This document shows positions 8,000 to 20,531 of a DNA stretch of 64,000 bases, piece after piece; positions within the stretch are counted from its first letter, which is position 1; each line of letters begins with the position of its first letter. The notes beneath the pieces are model-generated. The model had not been told where the DNA came from. It did not search any database and saw nothing but the letters and a program-made list of their open reading frames with translations. Both the position numbers and the translations under genes were made by a program. The stretch covers positions 2,356,001 to 2,420,000 of the forward strand of contig NC_021499.1 in NCBI RefSeq assembly GCF_000412695.1, given 5' to 3'. This stretch comes from Pseudomonas resinovorans NBRC 106553 (GTDB lineage Bacteria > Pseudomonadota > Gammaproteobacteria > Pseudomonadales > Pseudomonadaceae).

Positions 8000-10831
8000 A
8001 TGCAAGAAAGCGAAATGCAGCGCATGTGGAACAGTGCCCACCTATCCGGTGGTAACGCTGCCTATGTGGAGGAGCTCTACGAGCTCTACCTGCACGATCC
8101 CAACGCTGTGCCCGAAGAGTGGCGCACCTACTTCCAGAAGCTGCCGACCGACGGCAATCTTGCCACCGACGTTTCGCACTCCACCGTCCGCGATCATTTC
8201 GTTCTGCTCGCCAAGAACCAGCGCCGTGCTCAGCCGGTTTCCGCTGGGACAGTGAGCAGTGAGCACGAGAAGAAGCAGGTTGAAGTCCTGCGCCTGATCC
8301 AGGCATTCCGCATGCGCGGCCACCAGGCTTCCAAGCTCGATCCGCTTGGCCTGTGGCAGCGTCCGGCTCCGGCTGACCTGTCGATCCGTCACTACGGACT
8401 GACCGATGCCGACCTCGATACCACCTTCCGCACCGGTGAGCTGTACATCGGCAAGGAGGAGGCGACCCTACGCGAGATCCAGCAGACGCTCAACGAGACG
8501 TATTGCCGCACCATCGGGGCAGAGTTCACCCACATCGTCGATTCCGAGCAGCGCAAGTGGTTCCAGCAGCGCCTGGAAAGCGTGCGCGGCCGTCCGGCGT
8601 TCTCGCCGGAAGTGCAGAGCCACCTGCTCGAGCGCCTGACCGCCGCCGAAGGCCTGGAAAAGTACCTGGGCACCAAGTACCCGGGCACCAAGCGCTTCGG
8701 CCTGGAAGGCGGCGAGAGCCTGATTCCGCTGCTTGACGAGATCATCCAGCGTTCCGGCTCCTACGGCCTGAAGGAAATCGTCATCGGCATGGCCCACCGT
8801 GGCCGTCTGAACGTACTGGTCAACACCTTCGGCAAGAACCCGCGCGACCTGTTCGACGAGTTCGAAGGCAAGAAGACCGAAGGCCTGTCCTCCGGCGACG
8901 TGAAGTACCACCAGGGCTTCTCCTCCAACGTCATGACCTCCGGCGGCGAGGTGCACCTGGCGCTCGCGTTCAACCCGTCCCACCTGGAAATCGTTTCCCC
9001 GGTGGTCGAGGGTTCCGTGCGTGCCCGTCAGGACCGTCGCCAGGACAGCAACGGTGACAAGGTTCTGCCGATCTCCCTCCACGGCGACGCTGCATTCGCC
9101 GGCCAGGGTGTGGTCATGGAAACCTTCCAGATGTCGCAGACCCGTGGCTACAAGACGGGCGGCACCATCCACATCGTGATCAACAACCAGGTTGGTTTCA
9201 CCACCAGCCGTCCGGAAGACTCGCGCTCCACCGAGTACTCCACCGACGTCGCCAAGATGATCCAGGCGCCGATCCTGCACGTGAACGGCGATGACCCGGA
9301 AGCCGTGCTGTTCGTGACCCAGCTGGCCGTCGACTACCGCATGCAGTTCAAGCGTGACGTGGTCATCGACCTGGTCTGCTACCGTCGTCGCGGCCACAAC
9401 GAGGCCGACGAGCCGAACGGCACCCAGCCGCTGATGTACCAGCAGATCGCCAAGCAGCGCACCACTCGCGAGCTCTATGCCGACGCCCTGAGCCAAGGCG
9501 GCGTGCTCGACACCGCGGCCATCCAGGCCAAGGTCGACGAGTACCGCACCGCCCTGGACAACGGCCAGCACGTGGTCAAGAGCCTGGTCAAGGAGCCCAA
9601 CAAGGAGCTCTTCGTGGACTGGCGCCCCTACCTGGGCCACGTCTGGACCGCGCGTCACGACACCAGCTTCGAGCTGAAGACCCTGCAGGAACTGTCCGCC
9701 AAGCTGCTGGAGATCCCGGAAGGCTTCGTGGTTCAGCGCCAGGTCGCCAAGATCCTCGAAGACCGCCAGAAGATGGGCGCGGGCGCCATGCCGATCAACT
9801 GGGGCTACGCCGAGACCATGGCCTACGCCACCCTGTTGTTCGAAGGCCACCCGGTACGCATCACCGGCCAGGACGTTGGTCGCGGCACCTTCTCGCACCG
9901 CCATGCGGCGCTGCATAACCAGAAGGACGGCAACACCTACCTGCCGCTGCAGCACCTGTTCAACGAGCAGCCGACCTTCGACCTGTACGACTCCTTCCTC
10001 TCGGAAGAGGCCGTGCTGGCGTTCGAATACGGCTACTCCACCACCACGCCCAACGCGCTGGTGATCTGGGAAGCCCAGTTCGGCGACTTCGCCAACGGTG
10101 CGCAGGTCGTGGTCGACCAGTTCATCACCAGCGGCGAGCACAAGTGGGGCCGTCTCTGCGGTCTGACCATGCTGCTGCCGCACGGCTACGAAGGCCAGGG
10201 TCCGGAGCACTCCTCCGCGCGTCTGGAGCGCTACCTGCAGCTGTGCGCCGAGCACAACATCCAGGTGTGCGTACCGACCACCCCGGCGCAGATCTACCAT
10301 CTGCTGCGTCGTCAGGTGATCCGTCCGCTGCGCAAGCCGCTGGTCGTGCTCACGCCGAAGTCGCTGCTGCGTCACAAGCTGGCCATCTCGACCCTGGAAG
10401 ATCTGGCGGAAGGCTCCTTCCAGACCGTCATCGGCGAGACCGATGCGATCGAACCGAAGAAAGTCGAGCGTCTGATCCTGTGCAGCGGCAAGGTCTACTA
10501 CGACCTGCTGGAAAAGCGCCGTGCCGAAGGTCGCGAAGACATCGCCATCGTTCGTCTCGAACAGCTCTATCCGTTCCCCGAGGACGACCTGGCGGAGGTT
10601 CTGGCCCAGTACAAGAACCTCAAGCACATCGTCTGGTGCCAGGAAGAGCCGATGAACCAGGGCGCCTGGTACTGCAGCCAGCACCACATGCGTCGCGTCG
10701 CGGCAGCCCACAAGAAGGGTCTGTTCCTCGAGTACGCCGGTCGTGAAGGCTCCGCGGCCCCGGCCTGCGGCTACGCCTCGATGCACGCCGAGCAGCAGGA
10801 AAAACTGCTGCAAGACGCCTTTACTGTTTAA
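8000..10831 (+). CDS. sucA: 2-oxoglutarate dehydrogenase E1 component
   Basis: SucA is the thiamin-diphosphate E1 of the 2-oxoglutarate dehydrogenase complex, decarboxylating 2-oxoglutarate and transferring the succinyl group to SucB lipoate. It is 943 aa, the family length. The N-terminal E2-binding segment (NSAHLSGGNAAYVEELYELY) is present, as are the ThDP/Mg motif with GDAAFAGQGVV leading to NNQVGFTTS, the AHRGRLNVL substrate-site region, and the transketolase-like C-terminal domain (GTFSHRHAALHNQ). A GAGGGTGA ribosome binding site precedes the ATG. It starts the sucAB-lpdG-sucCD run and may have its own promoter. Confidence 0.98.
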   Translation: MQESEMQRMWNSAHLSGGNAAYVEELYELYLHDPNAVPEEWRTYFQKLPTDGNLATDVSHSTVRDHFVLLAKNQRRAQPVSAGTVSSEHEKKQVEVLRLIQAFRMRGHQASKLDPLGLWQRPAPADLSIRHYGLTDADLDTTFRTGELYIGKEEATLREIQQTLNETYCRTIGAEFTHIVDSEQRKWFQQRLESVRGRPAFSPEVQSHLLERLTAAEGLEKYLGTKYPGTKRFGLEGGESLIPLLDEIIQRSGSYGLKEIVIGMAHRGRLNVLVNTFGKNPRDLFDEFEGKKTEGLSSGDVKYHQGFSSNVMTSGGEVHLALAFNPSHLEIVSPVVEGSVRARQDRRQDSNGDKVLPISLHGDAAFAGQGVVMETFQMSQTRGYKTGGTIHIVINNQVGFTTSRPEDSRSTEYSTDVAKMIQAPILHVNGDDPEAVLFVTQLAVDYRMQFKRDVVIDLVCYRRRGHNEADEPNGTQPLMYQQIAKQRTTRELYADALSQGGVLDTAAIQAKVDEYRTALDNGQHVVKSLVKEPNKELFVDWRPYLGHVWTARHDTSFELKTLQELSAKLLEIPEGFVVQRQVAKILEDRQKMGAGAMPINWGYAETMAYATLLFEGHPVRITGQDVGRGTFSHRHAALHNQKDGNTYLPLQHLFNEQPTFDLYDSFLSEEAVLAFEYGYSTTTPNALVIWEAQFGDFANGAQVVVDQFITSGEHKWGRLCGLTMLLPHGYEGQGPEHSSARLERYLQLCAEHNIQVCVPTTPAQIYHLLRRQVIRPLRKPLVVLTPKSLLRHKLAISTLEDLAEGSFQTVIGETDAIEPKKVERLILCSGKVYYDLLEKRRAEGREDIAIVRLEQLYPFPEDDLAEVLAQYKNLKHIVWCQEEPMNQGAWYCSQHHMRRVAAAHKKGLFLEYAGREGSAAPACGYASMHAEQQEKLLQDAFTV

Positions 10832-10875
10832 CGCCTTCGCGCTGAAGAAACCGAATTAGATAGGAACCCGACACA

Positions 10876-12096
10876 ATGGCTATCGAGATCAAAGCCCCCA
10901 CTTTCCCGGAATCGGTTGCCGACGGCACCGTCGCCACCTGGCACAAGAAGCCGGGTGAAGCGGTAAAACGCGACGAGCCGATCGTCGACATCGAAACCGA
11001 CAAGGTGGTCATGGAAGTCCTGGCCGAGGCCGACGGCGTCCTGGCTGAAATCGTCAAGAACGAGGGCGACACCGTCCTCAGCGGCGAACTGCTCGGCAAG
11101 CTGAACGCCGGCGCTACCGCCGCCGCCGCCCCTGCAGCCGCTGCCGCTCCGGCTGCCGCTGCTCCCGCCGCCGCTGGCGGTGACGACGCCATCCTCTCCC
11201 CGGCAGCTCGCAAGCTGGCCGAAGAGAACGGCATCGACCCGAACAGCATCGCCGGCACCGGCAAAGGCGGTCGTGTAACCAAGGAAGACGTGGTTGCCGC
11301 CGTTGAAGCCAAGAAATCCGCTCCGGCTGCCGCTCCGGCCGCCGCCAAGCCCGCCGCTCCGGCTGGCGAGGCGCCGATCTTCGCCGCTGGCGATCGCGTC
11401 GAGAAGCGCGTGCCGATGACCCGCCTGCGCGCCAAGGTTGCCGAGCGTCTGGTCGAAGCCCAGTCGAACATGGCCATGCTGACCACCTTCAACGAAGTCG
11501 ACATGACCGAAGTCATGGCCCTGCGTTCGAAGTACAAGGACCTGTTCGAGAAGACCCACAATGGCGTGCGCCTGGGCTTCATGTCCTTCTTCGTCAAGGC
11601 ATCGGTCGAAGCGCTGAAGCGCTTCCCGGCGGTCAACGCCTCGATCGACGGCACCGACATCGTCTACCACGGCTACCAGGACATCGGCGTTGCCGTATCC
11701 AGCGACCGTGGCCTGGTGGTACCGGTACTGCGTAACGCCGAACTGATGAGCCTGGCCGAAGTCGAAAGCGGCATCGCCACCTTCGGCAAGAAGGCCCGTG
11801 ACGGCAAGCTGTCCATCGACGAGATGACCGGTGGCACCTTCACCATCACCAACGGCGGTACCTTTGGTTCGATGATGTCGACCCCGATCGTGAACCCGCC
11901 GCAGGCGGCCATTCTCGGCATGCACAACATCATCCAGCGCCCGATGGCGATCAACGGTCAGGTCGTTATCCGTCCGATGATGTACCTGGCCCTGTCCTAC
12001 GATCACCGCCTGATCGACGGCAAGGAAGCAGTGAGCTTCCTGGTGACCATCAAGAACCTGCTGGAAGACCCGGCTCGTCTGCTGCTGGACATCTGA
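10876..12096 (+). CDS. sucB: Dihydrolipoyl succinyltransferase E2 component
   Basis: SucB is the E2 core of the 2-oxoglutarate dehydrogenase complex, moving succinyl from lipoate to CoA. The order of domains in 406 aa is: one lipoyl domain with the modified Lys in [10 protein letters not shown] (about residue 43), an Ala/Pro-rich flexible linker, a peripheral subunit-binding domain ([17 protein letters not shown]), a second Ala-rich linker and the catalytic domain ending in SYDHRLIDG with the active-site His. The start is an ATG with an AGGAA ribosome binding site, 44 bases after sucA. Confidence 0.98.
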   Translation: MAIEIKAPTFPESVADGTVATWHKKPGEAVKRDEPIVDIETDKVVMEVLAEADGVLAEIVKNEGDTVLSGELLGKLNAGATAAAAPAAAAAPAAAAPAAAGGDDAILSPAARKLAEENGIDPNSIAGTGKGGRVTKEDVVAAVEAKKSAPAAAPAAAKPAAPAGEAPIFAAGDRVEKRVPMTRLRAKVAERLVEAQSNMAMLTTFNEVDMTEVMALRSKYKDLFEKTHNGVRLGFMSFFVKASVEALKRFPAVNASIDGTDIVYHGYQDIGVAVSSDRGLVVPVLRNAELMSLAEVESGIATFGKKARDGKLSIDEMTGGTFTITNGGTFGSMMSTPIVNPPQAAILGMHNIIQRPMAINGQVVIRPMMYLALSYDHRLIDGKEAVSFLVTIKNLLEDPARLLLDI

Positions 12097-12115
12097 TCGC
12101 CAACCTCTCCCACGG

Positions 12116-12138
12116 CGACCCCTTTGTGAAAGGGGTCG
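12116..12138 (+). terminator. Stem-loop between sucB and lpdG
   Basis: A perfect 10-bp stem, CGACCCCTTT / AAAGGGGTCG, with a 3-base loop sits 20 bases after sucB. The downstream sequence (TCCGGTTTTATC) has only a short T-run, so partial termination or processing is more likely than a hard stop. Confidence 0.5.
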
Positions 12139-12163
12139 TCCGGTTTTATCCGAGAAGGAATGA

Positions 12164-13603
<1,440 letters not shown>

Positions 13604-13637
13604 GAGCAAAGAAGAACCACGGCGGACTGCCCGTGCC

Positions 13638-13657
13638 GTGAGCCCCTCGGGGCTCAC
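13638..13657 (+). terminator. Stem-loop between lpdG and sucC
   Basis: GTGAGCCCC / GGGGCTCAC form a 9-bp hairpin with a very tight loop in the 156-base gap. There is no T-run, so it is probably a stabilising or pausing element. Confidence 0.4.
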
Positions 13658-13759
13658 CGCGGAAAGCCCGCCGGACTGCTTTCAAGGCAGTCACAGGTGG
13701 CGCGGCACCACGAATGCAGCGCCGAATGCGCAATACCTAAACGAAGACGGTAGACAAGC

Positions 13760-15813
<2,054 letters not shown>

Positions 15814-15832
15814 GGCATTCTGACTGAAGCAG

Positions 15833-15857
15833 AGGCCACCCCTCGGGGTGGCCTTTG
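15833..15857 (+). terminator. Rho-independent terminator after sucD
   Basis: AGGCCACCCC / GGGGTGGCCT hairpin followed by TTGTCGTTT. The remaining bases up to braB (about 265) show no gene; they probably contain the braB promoter. Confidence 0.8.
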
Positions 15858-16122
15858 TCGTTTCTGGTGCAACCATTTTTGCCGTGGAGTGCAACCGCCT
15901 GTCGGAGAGGCGACAGAAATGGTTGTTACAAGGACAACCTGACCCACGTCAGCTGATTCCCGCAGTAAAATCGGTAGGCTTGCAACTATCCCGCACGGCG
16001 CGCTCCACAAGGGCAGGGGCCGGGCATCAGCGGTCTATCCCAAACGGATGGATGACGTTTCCCCCGAACCAATCGGGAAACCCCTTCGGCAAACCCTGTT
16101 TCAGCGATGTGGTAATTCCCCA

Positions 16123-17436
16123 ATGAAATCCTTGAAAGGCCAGGATGTCCTGGCGCTTGGCTTTATGACCTTCGCCCTGTTCGTCGGGGCTGGCAACATC
16201 ATCTTCCCGCCCATCGTCGGCCTGCAGTCCGGTCCCCATGTCTGGATGGCGGCCCTGGGCTTCCTGATCACCGCGGTCGGCCTGCCGGTCGTCACCGTGA
16301 TCGCCCTGGCCAAGGTCGGCGGCGCCATGGATTCGCTCAGCAGCCCCATCGGCAAGAAGGCCGGCGTACTGCTCGCGGCGGTCTGCTACCTGTCGGTGGG
16401 CCCGCTGTTCGCGACCCCGCGTACCGCCACCGTGTCCTTCGAAGTGGGCCTGGCACCGCTGACCGGCGACACGCCGATCGCGCTGTTCGCCTACAGCCTG
16501 GTGTACTTCCTGGTGGTTATGGCGGTCTCGCTCTACCCGGGGCGCCTGCTGGACACCGTCGGCCGCGTGCTGGCGCCGATGAAGATAGTCGCCCTGGCGA
16601 TCCTCGGCATCGCCGCCTTCATGCTGCCGCTGGGCGAAATCGGCGACGCCACCCCGGCCTACCAGGCCGCGCCGTTCTCCCAGGGCTTCATCAATGGCTA
16701 CCTGACCATGGATACCCTGGGCGCGCTGGTGTTCGGCATCGTCATCGTCAACGCCATCCGCTCTCGGGGCGTCGAGTCGCCGCGCCTGATCACCCGCTAT
16801 GCCATCATCGCCGGGCTGATCGCCGGTGTCGGCCTGGCGCTGGTTTACATCAGCCTGTTCCGCCTGGGCGCCAACAGCCATGACATCGCCGGCGACGCCA
16901 CCAACGGCGCCGCGGTGCTGCATGCCTATGTGCAACACACCTTCGGCAACCTGGGCAGCATCTTCCTCGCGTTGCTGATCTCCCTGGCCTGCCTGGTCAC
17001 CGCCGTCGGCCTGACCTGCGCCTGCGCCGAGTACTTCAGCCGCCTGCTGCCGCTGTCCTACCGCAGCCTGGTGATGATCCTCGCCGGCTTCAGCCTGGTG
17101 GTGTCGAACCTCGGCCTGACCAAGCTGATCCAGGTGTCCATACCGGTGCTCACCGCCATCTACCCGCCGTGCATCGTGCTGGTGGCCCTGAGTTTCTGCT
17201 GGGGGCTGTGGTATTCCCCGGGCCGAGTGGTGGCGCCGGTGATGCTGGTGTCGCTGCTGTTCGGCCTGGTGGACGCGCTCAAGGGCGCCGGCCTCGCCGG
17301 CTGGATGCCGCAGTGGCTGAGCCACCTGCCGCTGTCCGAGCAGGGCCTGGCCTGGCTGCTGCCGGCCGTCGCCACCCTGGCCGTGGCCAGCATCTGCGAC
17401 TACGTGCTGGGCAAGGCGGCGGAAGTTGCCGCCTGA
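16123..17436 (+). CDS. braB: Branched-chain amino acid:cation symporter (BrnQ/BraB family)
   Basis: The LIVCS-family carrier imports leucine, isoleucine and valine with a cation. The 437-aa protein has about 12 hydrophobic helices and the family N-terminus [17 protein letters not shown] followed by [12 protein letters not shown]. The start at 16123 is chosen because the family begins there; upstream in-frame codons look non-coding. The gene order sucD-carrier matches PA1590 (braB) in P. aeruginosa, a sodium-coupled carrier, hence the symbol; brnQ is the general name. It is monocistronic, with terminators on both sides. Confidence 0.9.
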   Translation: MKSLKGQDVLALGFMTFALFVGAGNIIFPPIVGLQSGPHVWMAALGFLITAVGLPVVTVIALAKVGGAMDSLSSPIGKKAGVLLAAVCYLSVGPLFATPRTATVSFEVGLAPLTGDTPIALFAYSLVYFLVVMAVSLYPGRLLDTVGRVLAPMKIVALAILGIAAFMLPLGEIGDATPAYQAAPFSQGFINGYLTMDTLGALVFGIVIVNAIRSRGVESPRLITRYAIIAGLIAGVGLALVYISLFRLGANSHDIAGDATNGAAVLHAYVQHTFGNLGSIFLALLISLACLVTAVGLTCACAEYFSRLLPLSYRSLVMILAGFSLVVSNLGLTKLIQVSIPVLTAIYPPCIVLVALSFCWGLWYSPGRVVAPVMLVSLLFGLVDALKGAGLAGWMPQWLSHLPLSEQGLAWLLPAVATLAVASICDYVLGKAAEVAA

Positions 17437-17455
17437 TTCTGCCGCAATGGATCAG

Positions 17456-17482
17456 AAAGGCCGCCTTCGGGCGGCCTTTTTT
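17456..17482 (+). terminator. Rho-independent terminator after braB
   Basis: AAAGGCCGCC, loop TTCG, GGCGGCCTTT then a run of T. It begins 20 bases after the braB stop. Confidence 0.92.
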
Positions 17483-18009
17483 GTTGGTTTTCGCTCATTG
17501 CCGAGTGGGTGATGGGGTTCTGTTTCGCCCTCCCGGGCGACTCCCTTTGGCAGTCGCCCCAAAGGAAGCAAAAGGCTTGCCCCGACATCCGGGTTTGGCT
17601 TCGCCAAACTTCCCTCGTTCCATCCTTGCTCCGGGAGCCCGCCGCGAAGGGCCATCCATGGCCCTGCGCGGCTCTCGCGGCATCCATGCCGCTCGTCTCC
17701 CTCCACATGGATTCCACTCGGCCTCCTGAAGGGGCAGTTTGCGCGGCGTCATCCACTCTGCTTCGTTTCAGACCGGCATAGGCATCAGGACTGTTTCGCG
17801 CCTGCCGGCGTGCGTCACCCCTCTCCCTCCGGGAGAGGGGCGGGGGGAGAGGGCGGCGTCCGCTGGCTCAGAGCCAGGCAAGTGCGCCCATATAAAATTG
17901 TCCGGAGCGTCATCTGAGCCCTCTAAGGGGCCCCAGGGATTTCACTCGCGCTCTACAGGGACATACATACGCAACGCTATAATCCGCCGCGTTCTTACAA
18001 GGAATTGGC
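17483..18009. repeat. Gene-free gap with repeat-like tracts
   Basis: No convincing gene in about 527 bases. The stretch 17525-17700 (GGGCGACTCCCTTTGG... then CTTGCCCCGACATCCGGG) looks like a dispersed intergenic repeat of proteobacteria rather than coding DNA. At 17821-17857 is a CCCTCTCCCTCCGGGAGAGGG hairpin followed by a G-rich tract. A TATAAT at 17978-17983 is a likely -10 element of the next gene. Confidence 0.45.
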
Positions 18010-18744
18010 ATGTCGATCATTCTGCGCAACTGGCCCCACCTGCTGGCCATCATCTGGTTCATCACCTGCTGGGTGGGGTACACCCGCTACGCCACCTGGA
18101 AGGCCAGGGACACCGCCTGCCTGGCCTCGGTCCTGCACCTGTATCGCGAGGACTGGATGCGCCGCCTGCTGCTGCGCGACAACCGCATCGCCGACGCCAG
18201 CGTGATCGGCAACCTGGAGCGCAACGCCTCGTTCTTCGCCTCCAGCACCCTGATCATCCTCGCCGGTATCCTCACCGTGCTCGGCTCCACCGATCGCGCG
18301 GTGTCGGTGCTGGCCGACCTGCCGTTCGTGCAGCCCGCCAGCACCGGCATTTCCGAACTGAAGCTGCTGGGCCTGGCGGTGGTCTTCGTCTATGCCTTCT
18401 TCACCTTCAGCTGGTGCATGCGCCAGTACAACTTCGCGGCCGTGCTGGTGGGGTCGGCACCCATGATCGGCGAGAAGCACATCAGCGAGCAGGAGCGCAA
18501 AGCCTTCGCCGAGCGCGCCGCGCGGGTGGTTTCGCTAGCCGCCAACCAGTTCAACTTCGGTCTGCGCAGCTACTATTTCGGTCTATCGATGCTGGCCTGG
18601 TTCATCAACCCCTGGTTCTTCATGATCACCGCCACCGGTGTGGTGCTGGTGCTCTACCGCCGCGAGTTCCATTCCGATGTGCTGGATGTGATGGTCTATA
18701 CCCCGACCCAGGCGCTGGAAGCGCCCAAGGAGAAAGTCGAATGA
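18010..18744 (+). CDS. DUF599 family membrane protein
   Basis: This 244-aa inner-membrane protein has about four helices (near residues 10-27, 75-95, 118-138 and 195-215). WVGYTRYATWKARDT, the N-terminal R/W-rich loop and the RNASFFASSTLIILAG segment match DUF599, a family of unknown function. The gene overlaps the following MAPEG gene by ATGA, so the two are probably translated together. A TATAAT 27 bases upstream of the ATG and an AAGGAA ribosome binding site mark the start of the unit. Confidence 0.85.
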   Translation: MSIILRNWPHLLAIIWFITCWVGYTRYATWKARDTACLASVLHLYREDWMRRLLLRDNRIADASVIGNLERNASFFASSTLIILAGILTVLGSTDRAVSVLADLPFVQPASTGISELKLLGLAVVFVYAFFTFSWCMRQYNFAAVLVGSAPMIGEKHISEQERKAFAERAARVVSLAANQFNFGLRSYYFGLSMLAWFINPWFFMITATGVVLVLYRREFHSDVLDVMVYTPTQALEAPKEKVE

Positions 18745-19130
18745 GTATTCCGTTCTGGTGCCTGTTCATCGCCGCGCTGCTGATCTTCGTGGCCAAGATC
18801 CCGGTGGCCAAGGCCATGAGCCAGGAGGGCAAGGGGTACGACAACCGTCACCCGCGGGCCCAGCAGGCGCGGCTGACCGGCTTCGGCGCGCGAGCCCTGG
18901 CGGCCCACCAGAACAGCATCGAGGCCTTCCCGCTGTTCGCCGCCGGCGTACTCATGGCCCATGCCACCCAGACCCAGGGCTGGTTCGTCGAGACCCTGGC
19001 GATCATCTTCATCGTGTCGCGGGTGCTCTATCTGTTCCTCTACTGGAACGACAAGGCCAGCCTGCGCAGCCTGGTGTGGGTCATCGGCCTGGTCTGCTGC
19101 CTCCTGCTGATGCTCAGCCCGGCGCTATAG
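18741..19130 (+). CDS. MAPEG family membrane protein
   Basis: This 129-aa protein has four membrane helices and the MAPEG fold: NRHPRAQQARLTGFGARALAAHQNSIEAFPLF contains the conserved Arg/Asn/Glu positions of the family (written here as part of helix 2). Bacterial MAPEG proteins are distantly related to microsomal glutathione transferases, but most have no known substrate. The start ATG overlaps the stop of the DUF599 gene. It ends at a terminator shared with the convergent lipoprotein gene. Confidence 0.88.
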   Translation: MSIPFWCLFIAALLIFVAKIPVAKAMSQEGKGYDNRHPRAQQARLTGFGARALAAHQNSIEAFPLFAAGVLMAHATQTQGWFVETLAIIFIVSRVLYLFLYWNDKASLRSLVWVIGLVCCLLLMLSPAL

Positions 19131-19155
19131 GCCACGGGCCTAGACCCGGAAACGA

Positions 19156-19180
19156 CAAGGCCCGCGCAATGCGGGCCTTG
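19156..19180. terminator. Bidirectional terminator (MAPEG / lipoprotein)
   Basis: CAAGGCCCGC, loop GCAAT, GCGGGCCTTG lies between two convergent genes. T-runs are short on both sides. Confidence 0.75.
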
Positions 19181-19200
19181 TGCGTATTACTGCCGGGAGC

Positions 19201-19422
19201 TTACTGGCTCTTCTCCTCGGTCGGAGCGGTGTCCGGAGCGGCCGGGGCGGGCTCGGTCGGAGCCGGTGCGGCTTCAGGGGCCGGGGTCGGCGTGGGGGCC
19301 GGGGCGCTCGGCTGGGATTCGGTGGCCGGTGCAGCCGGTGCCGCAGCCTCTTCCTTCTTGTCGCAGGCGGCGAGACCAAGGCTGGCTGCCAGGAGCAGGG
19401 CGAGAGACAGGGTCTTTTTCAT
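19201..19422 (-). CDS. Small Ala/Pro-rich lipoprotein
   Basis: The 73-aa precursor MKKTLSLALLLAASLGLAAC has a lipobox LAAC, so the mature form is a lipid-anchored peptide starting at Cys20. The rest is a low-complexity tail of Ala, Pro, Glu and Thr, with DKKEE directly after the Cys. No domain is recognisable. The start at 19422 is chosen because GGAGG is 7 bases upstream; the adjacent ATG at 19425 has a spacing of only 4. Similar short, charged/proline-rich lipoproteins are common in Pseudomonas and their function is unknown. Confidence 0.8.
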   Translation of the reverse strand: MKKTLSLALLLAASLGLAACDKKEEAAAPAAPATESQPSAPAPTPTPAPEAAPAPTEPAPAAPDTAPTEEKSQ

Positions 19423-19592
19423 CATTGAGCCTCCATTGTGGCTTTGTTCGTCGATAGCAGTTGGAGTTTGTGACCTGTTTCTAAGTTCCGCGAATATTGC
19501 AAAAAGCCTGAGCCATGCAGTCGTCGACATCCAAGCGGGCTCCGGCAGGGTATGATTCGCCTCTTTGCCCCTCTTCCGCCAAGGTTGCAGTC

Positions 19593-20048
19593 ATGACGGA
19601 CAATCCCCTTATCGAACGGGCGCAGCGCTTTCTTTCGGCGCTGCGCCACTGCCAGGTGCTCGGCCTCAGCGTGCACGACGCCAGCCCACAGGGCCTCACC
19701 CTGCGCCTGCCCTACAGCACCCAGATCATCGGCAATCCGGAAACCGGGGTGATCCACGGCGGCGCCATCACCACCCTGATGGACACCACCTGCGGCATTT
19801 CCACCGTCTGCGTGCTGCCGGAATTCGAGATCTGCCCGACCCTGGACCTGCGCATCGACTACATGCACCCGGCCGAGCCCCACAAGGATGTCTTCGGTTT
19901 CGCCGAGTGCTACCGGGTGACGCCCAACATCATCTTCACCCGTGGTTATGCCTACCAGGACGATCCGGCCCAGCCCATCGCCCATGTAGTGGGCACCTTC
20001 ATGCGCATGGGCAAGCCCGGCCAGCTGAAGCAGGGAGGCGCGGCATGA
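19593..20048 (+). CDS. PaaI-type hotdog thioesterase (first of two)
   Basis: This 151-aa hotdog-fold protein has the PaaI/4HBT signature: HGGAITTLMDTTCG with the catalytic-region Asp, preceded by GNPETGVIHGG. Such enzymes hydrolyse acyl- or aryl-CoA thioesters; the substrate is not predictable. The start is the ATG at 19593. The upstream frame to 19515 overlaps the likely promoter of the divergent lipoprotein gene and is rejected. It overlaps the next, paralogous thioesterase by ATGA. The two proteins may form a hetero-oligomer. Confidence 0.88.
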   Translation: MTDNPLIERAQRFLSALRHCQVLGLSVHDASPQGLTLRLPYSTQIIGNPETGVIHGGAITTLMDTTCGISTVCVLPEFEICPTLDLRIDYMHPAEPHKDVFGFAECYRVTPNIIFTRGYAYQDDPAQPIAHVVGTFMRMGKPGQLKQGGAA

Positions 20049-20488
20049 GCCTCGATCTGAATGCCCTGGTGCGCGAAGCCCACGCGAAGAACGACTACGA
20101 CTCGCTGGTATGCCTGATCCCCTACGCCAAGCTGATCGGCATGGAGTGCCTGCGCCTGGGCGACGACATGGTGTTCCGCCTGCCGGCGAACAAGGACAAC
20201 ATCGGCAACCCGACGCTGCCGGCCATTCATGGCGGGGTGATCGCGGGATTCATGGAGCATGCGGCCATGCTTCACCTGCTGATGTTCATGGGCACGCCAC
20301 ATATGCCCAAAATCATCGACTTCTCGATAGATTACCTGCGCGCCGGGCACTATCGTGACACCTACGTCCAGTGCCAGGTCTGGCGACAAGGCCGCCGTGT
20401 CGCCAACGTCGCCATCACCGCCTGGCAGACCACCCAGACCGAACCCATCGCCACCGCGCGCGCCCACTTCAAGGTCGACGAACCCTGA
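20045..20488 (+). CDS. PaaI-type hotdog thioesterase (second of two)
   Basis: This 147-aa paralogue of the preceding gene has the hotdog core GNPTLPAIHGGVIAGFMEHAAM, where Glu replaces the Asp seen in the first copy. Both residues occur as catalytic acids in the 4HBT families. It is translationally coupled to the first copy (ATGA). The divergence of the pair suggests they are not redundant. The substrate is unknown. Confidence 0.87.
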   Translation: MSLDLNALVREAHAKNDYDSLVCLIPYAKLIGMECLRLGDDMVFRLPANKDNIGNPTLPAIHGGVIAGFMEHAAMLHLLMFMGTPHMPKIIDFSIDYLRAGHYRDTYVQCQVWRQGRRVANVAITAWQTTQTEPIATARAHFKVDEP

Positions 20489-20531
20489 GGCGCGGCGCCA
20501 GGCGCGTCCGGTCGCCCATTAGGAAAACTCG

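Noticed and set aside
8468..10813. 781-codon open frame opposite sucA
   Set aside because: Same reason: an antisense shadow of a strongly biased gene with no recognisable protein features.
13604..13759. Small RNA or gene in the lpdG-sucC gap
   Set aside because: Only a hairpin is visible; no promoter or terminator pair that would define an independent RNA.
17739..19130. 463-codon frame through the gap before the MAPEG gene
   Set aside because: Its first two thirds are out of frame with the DUF599 gene; only the MAPEG part from 18741 is real.
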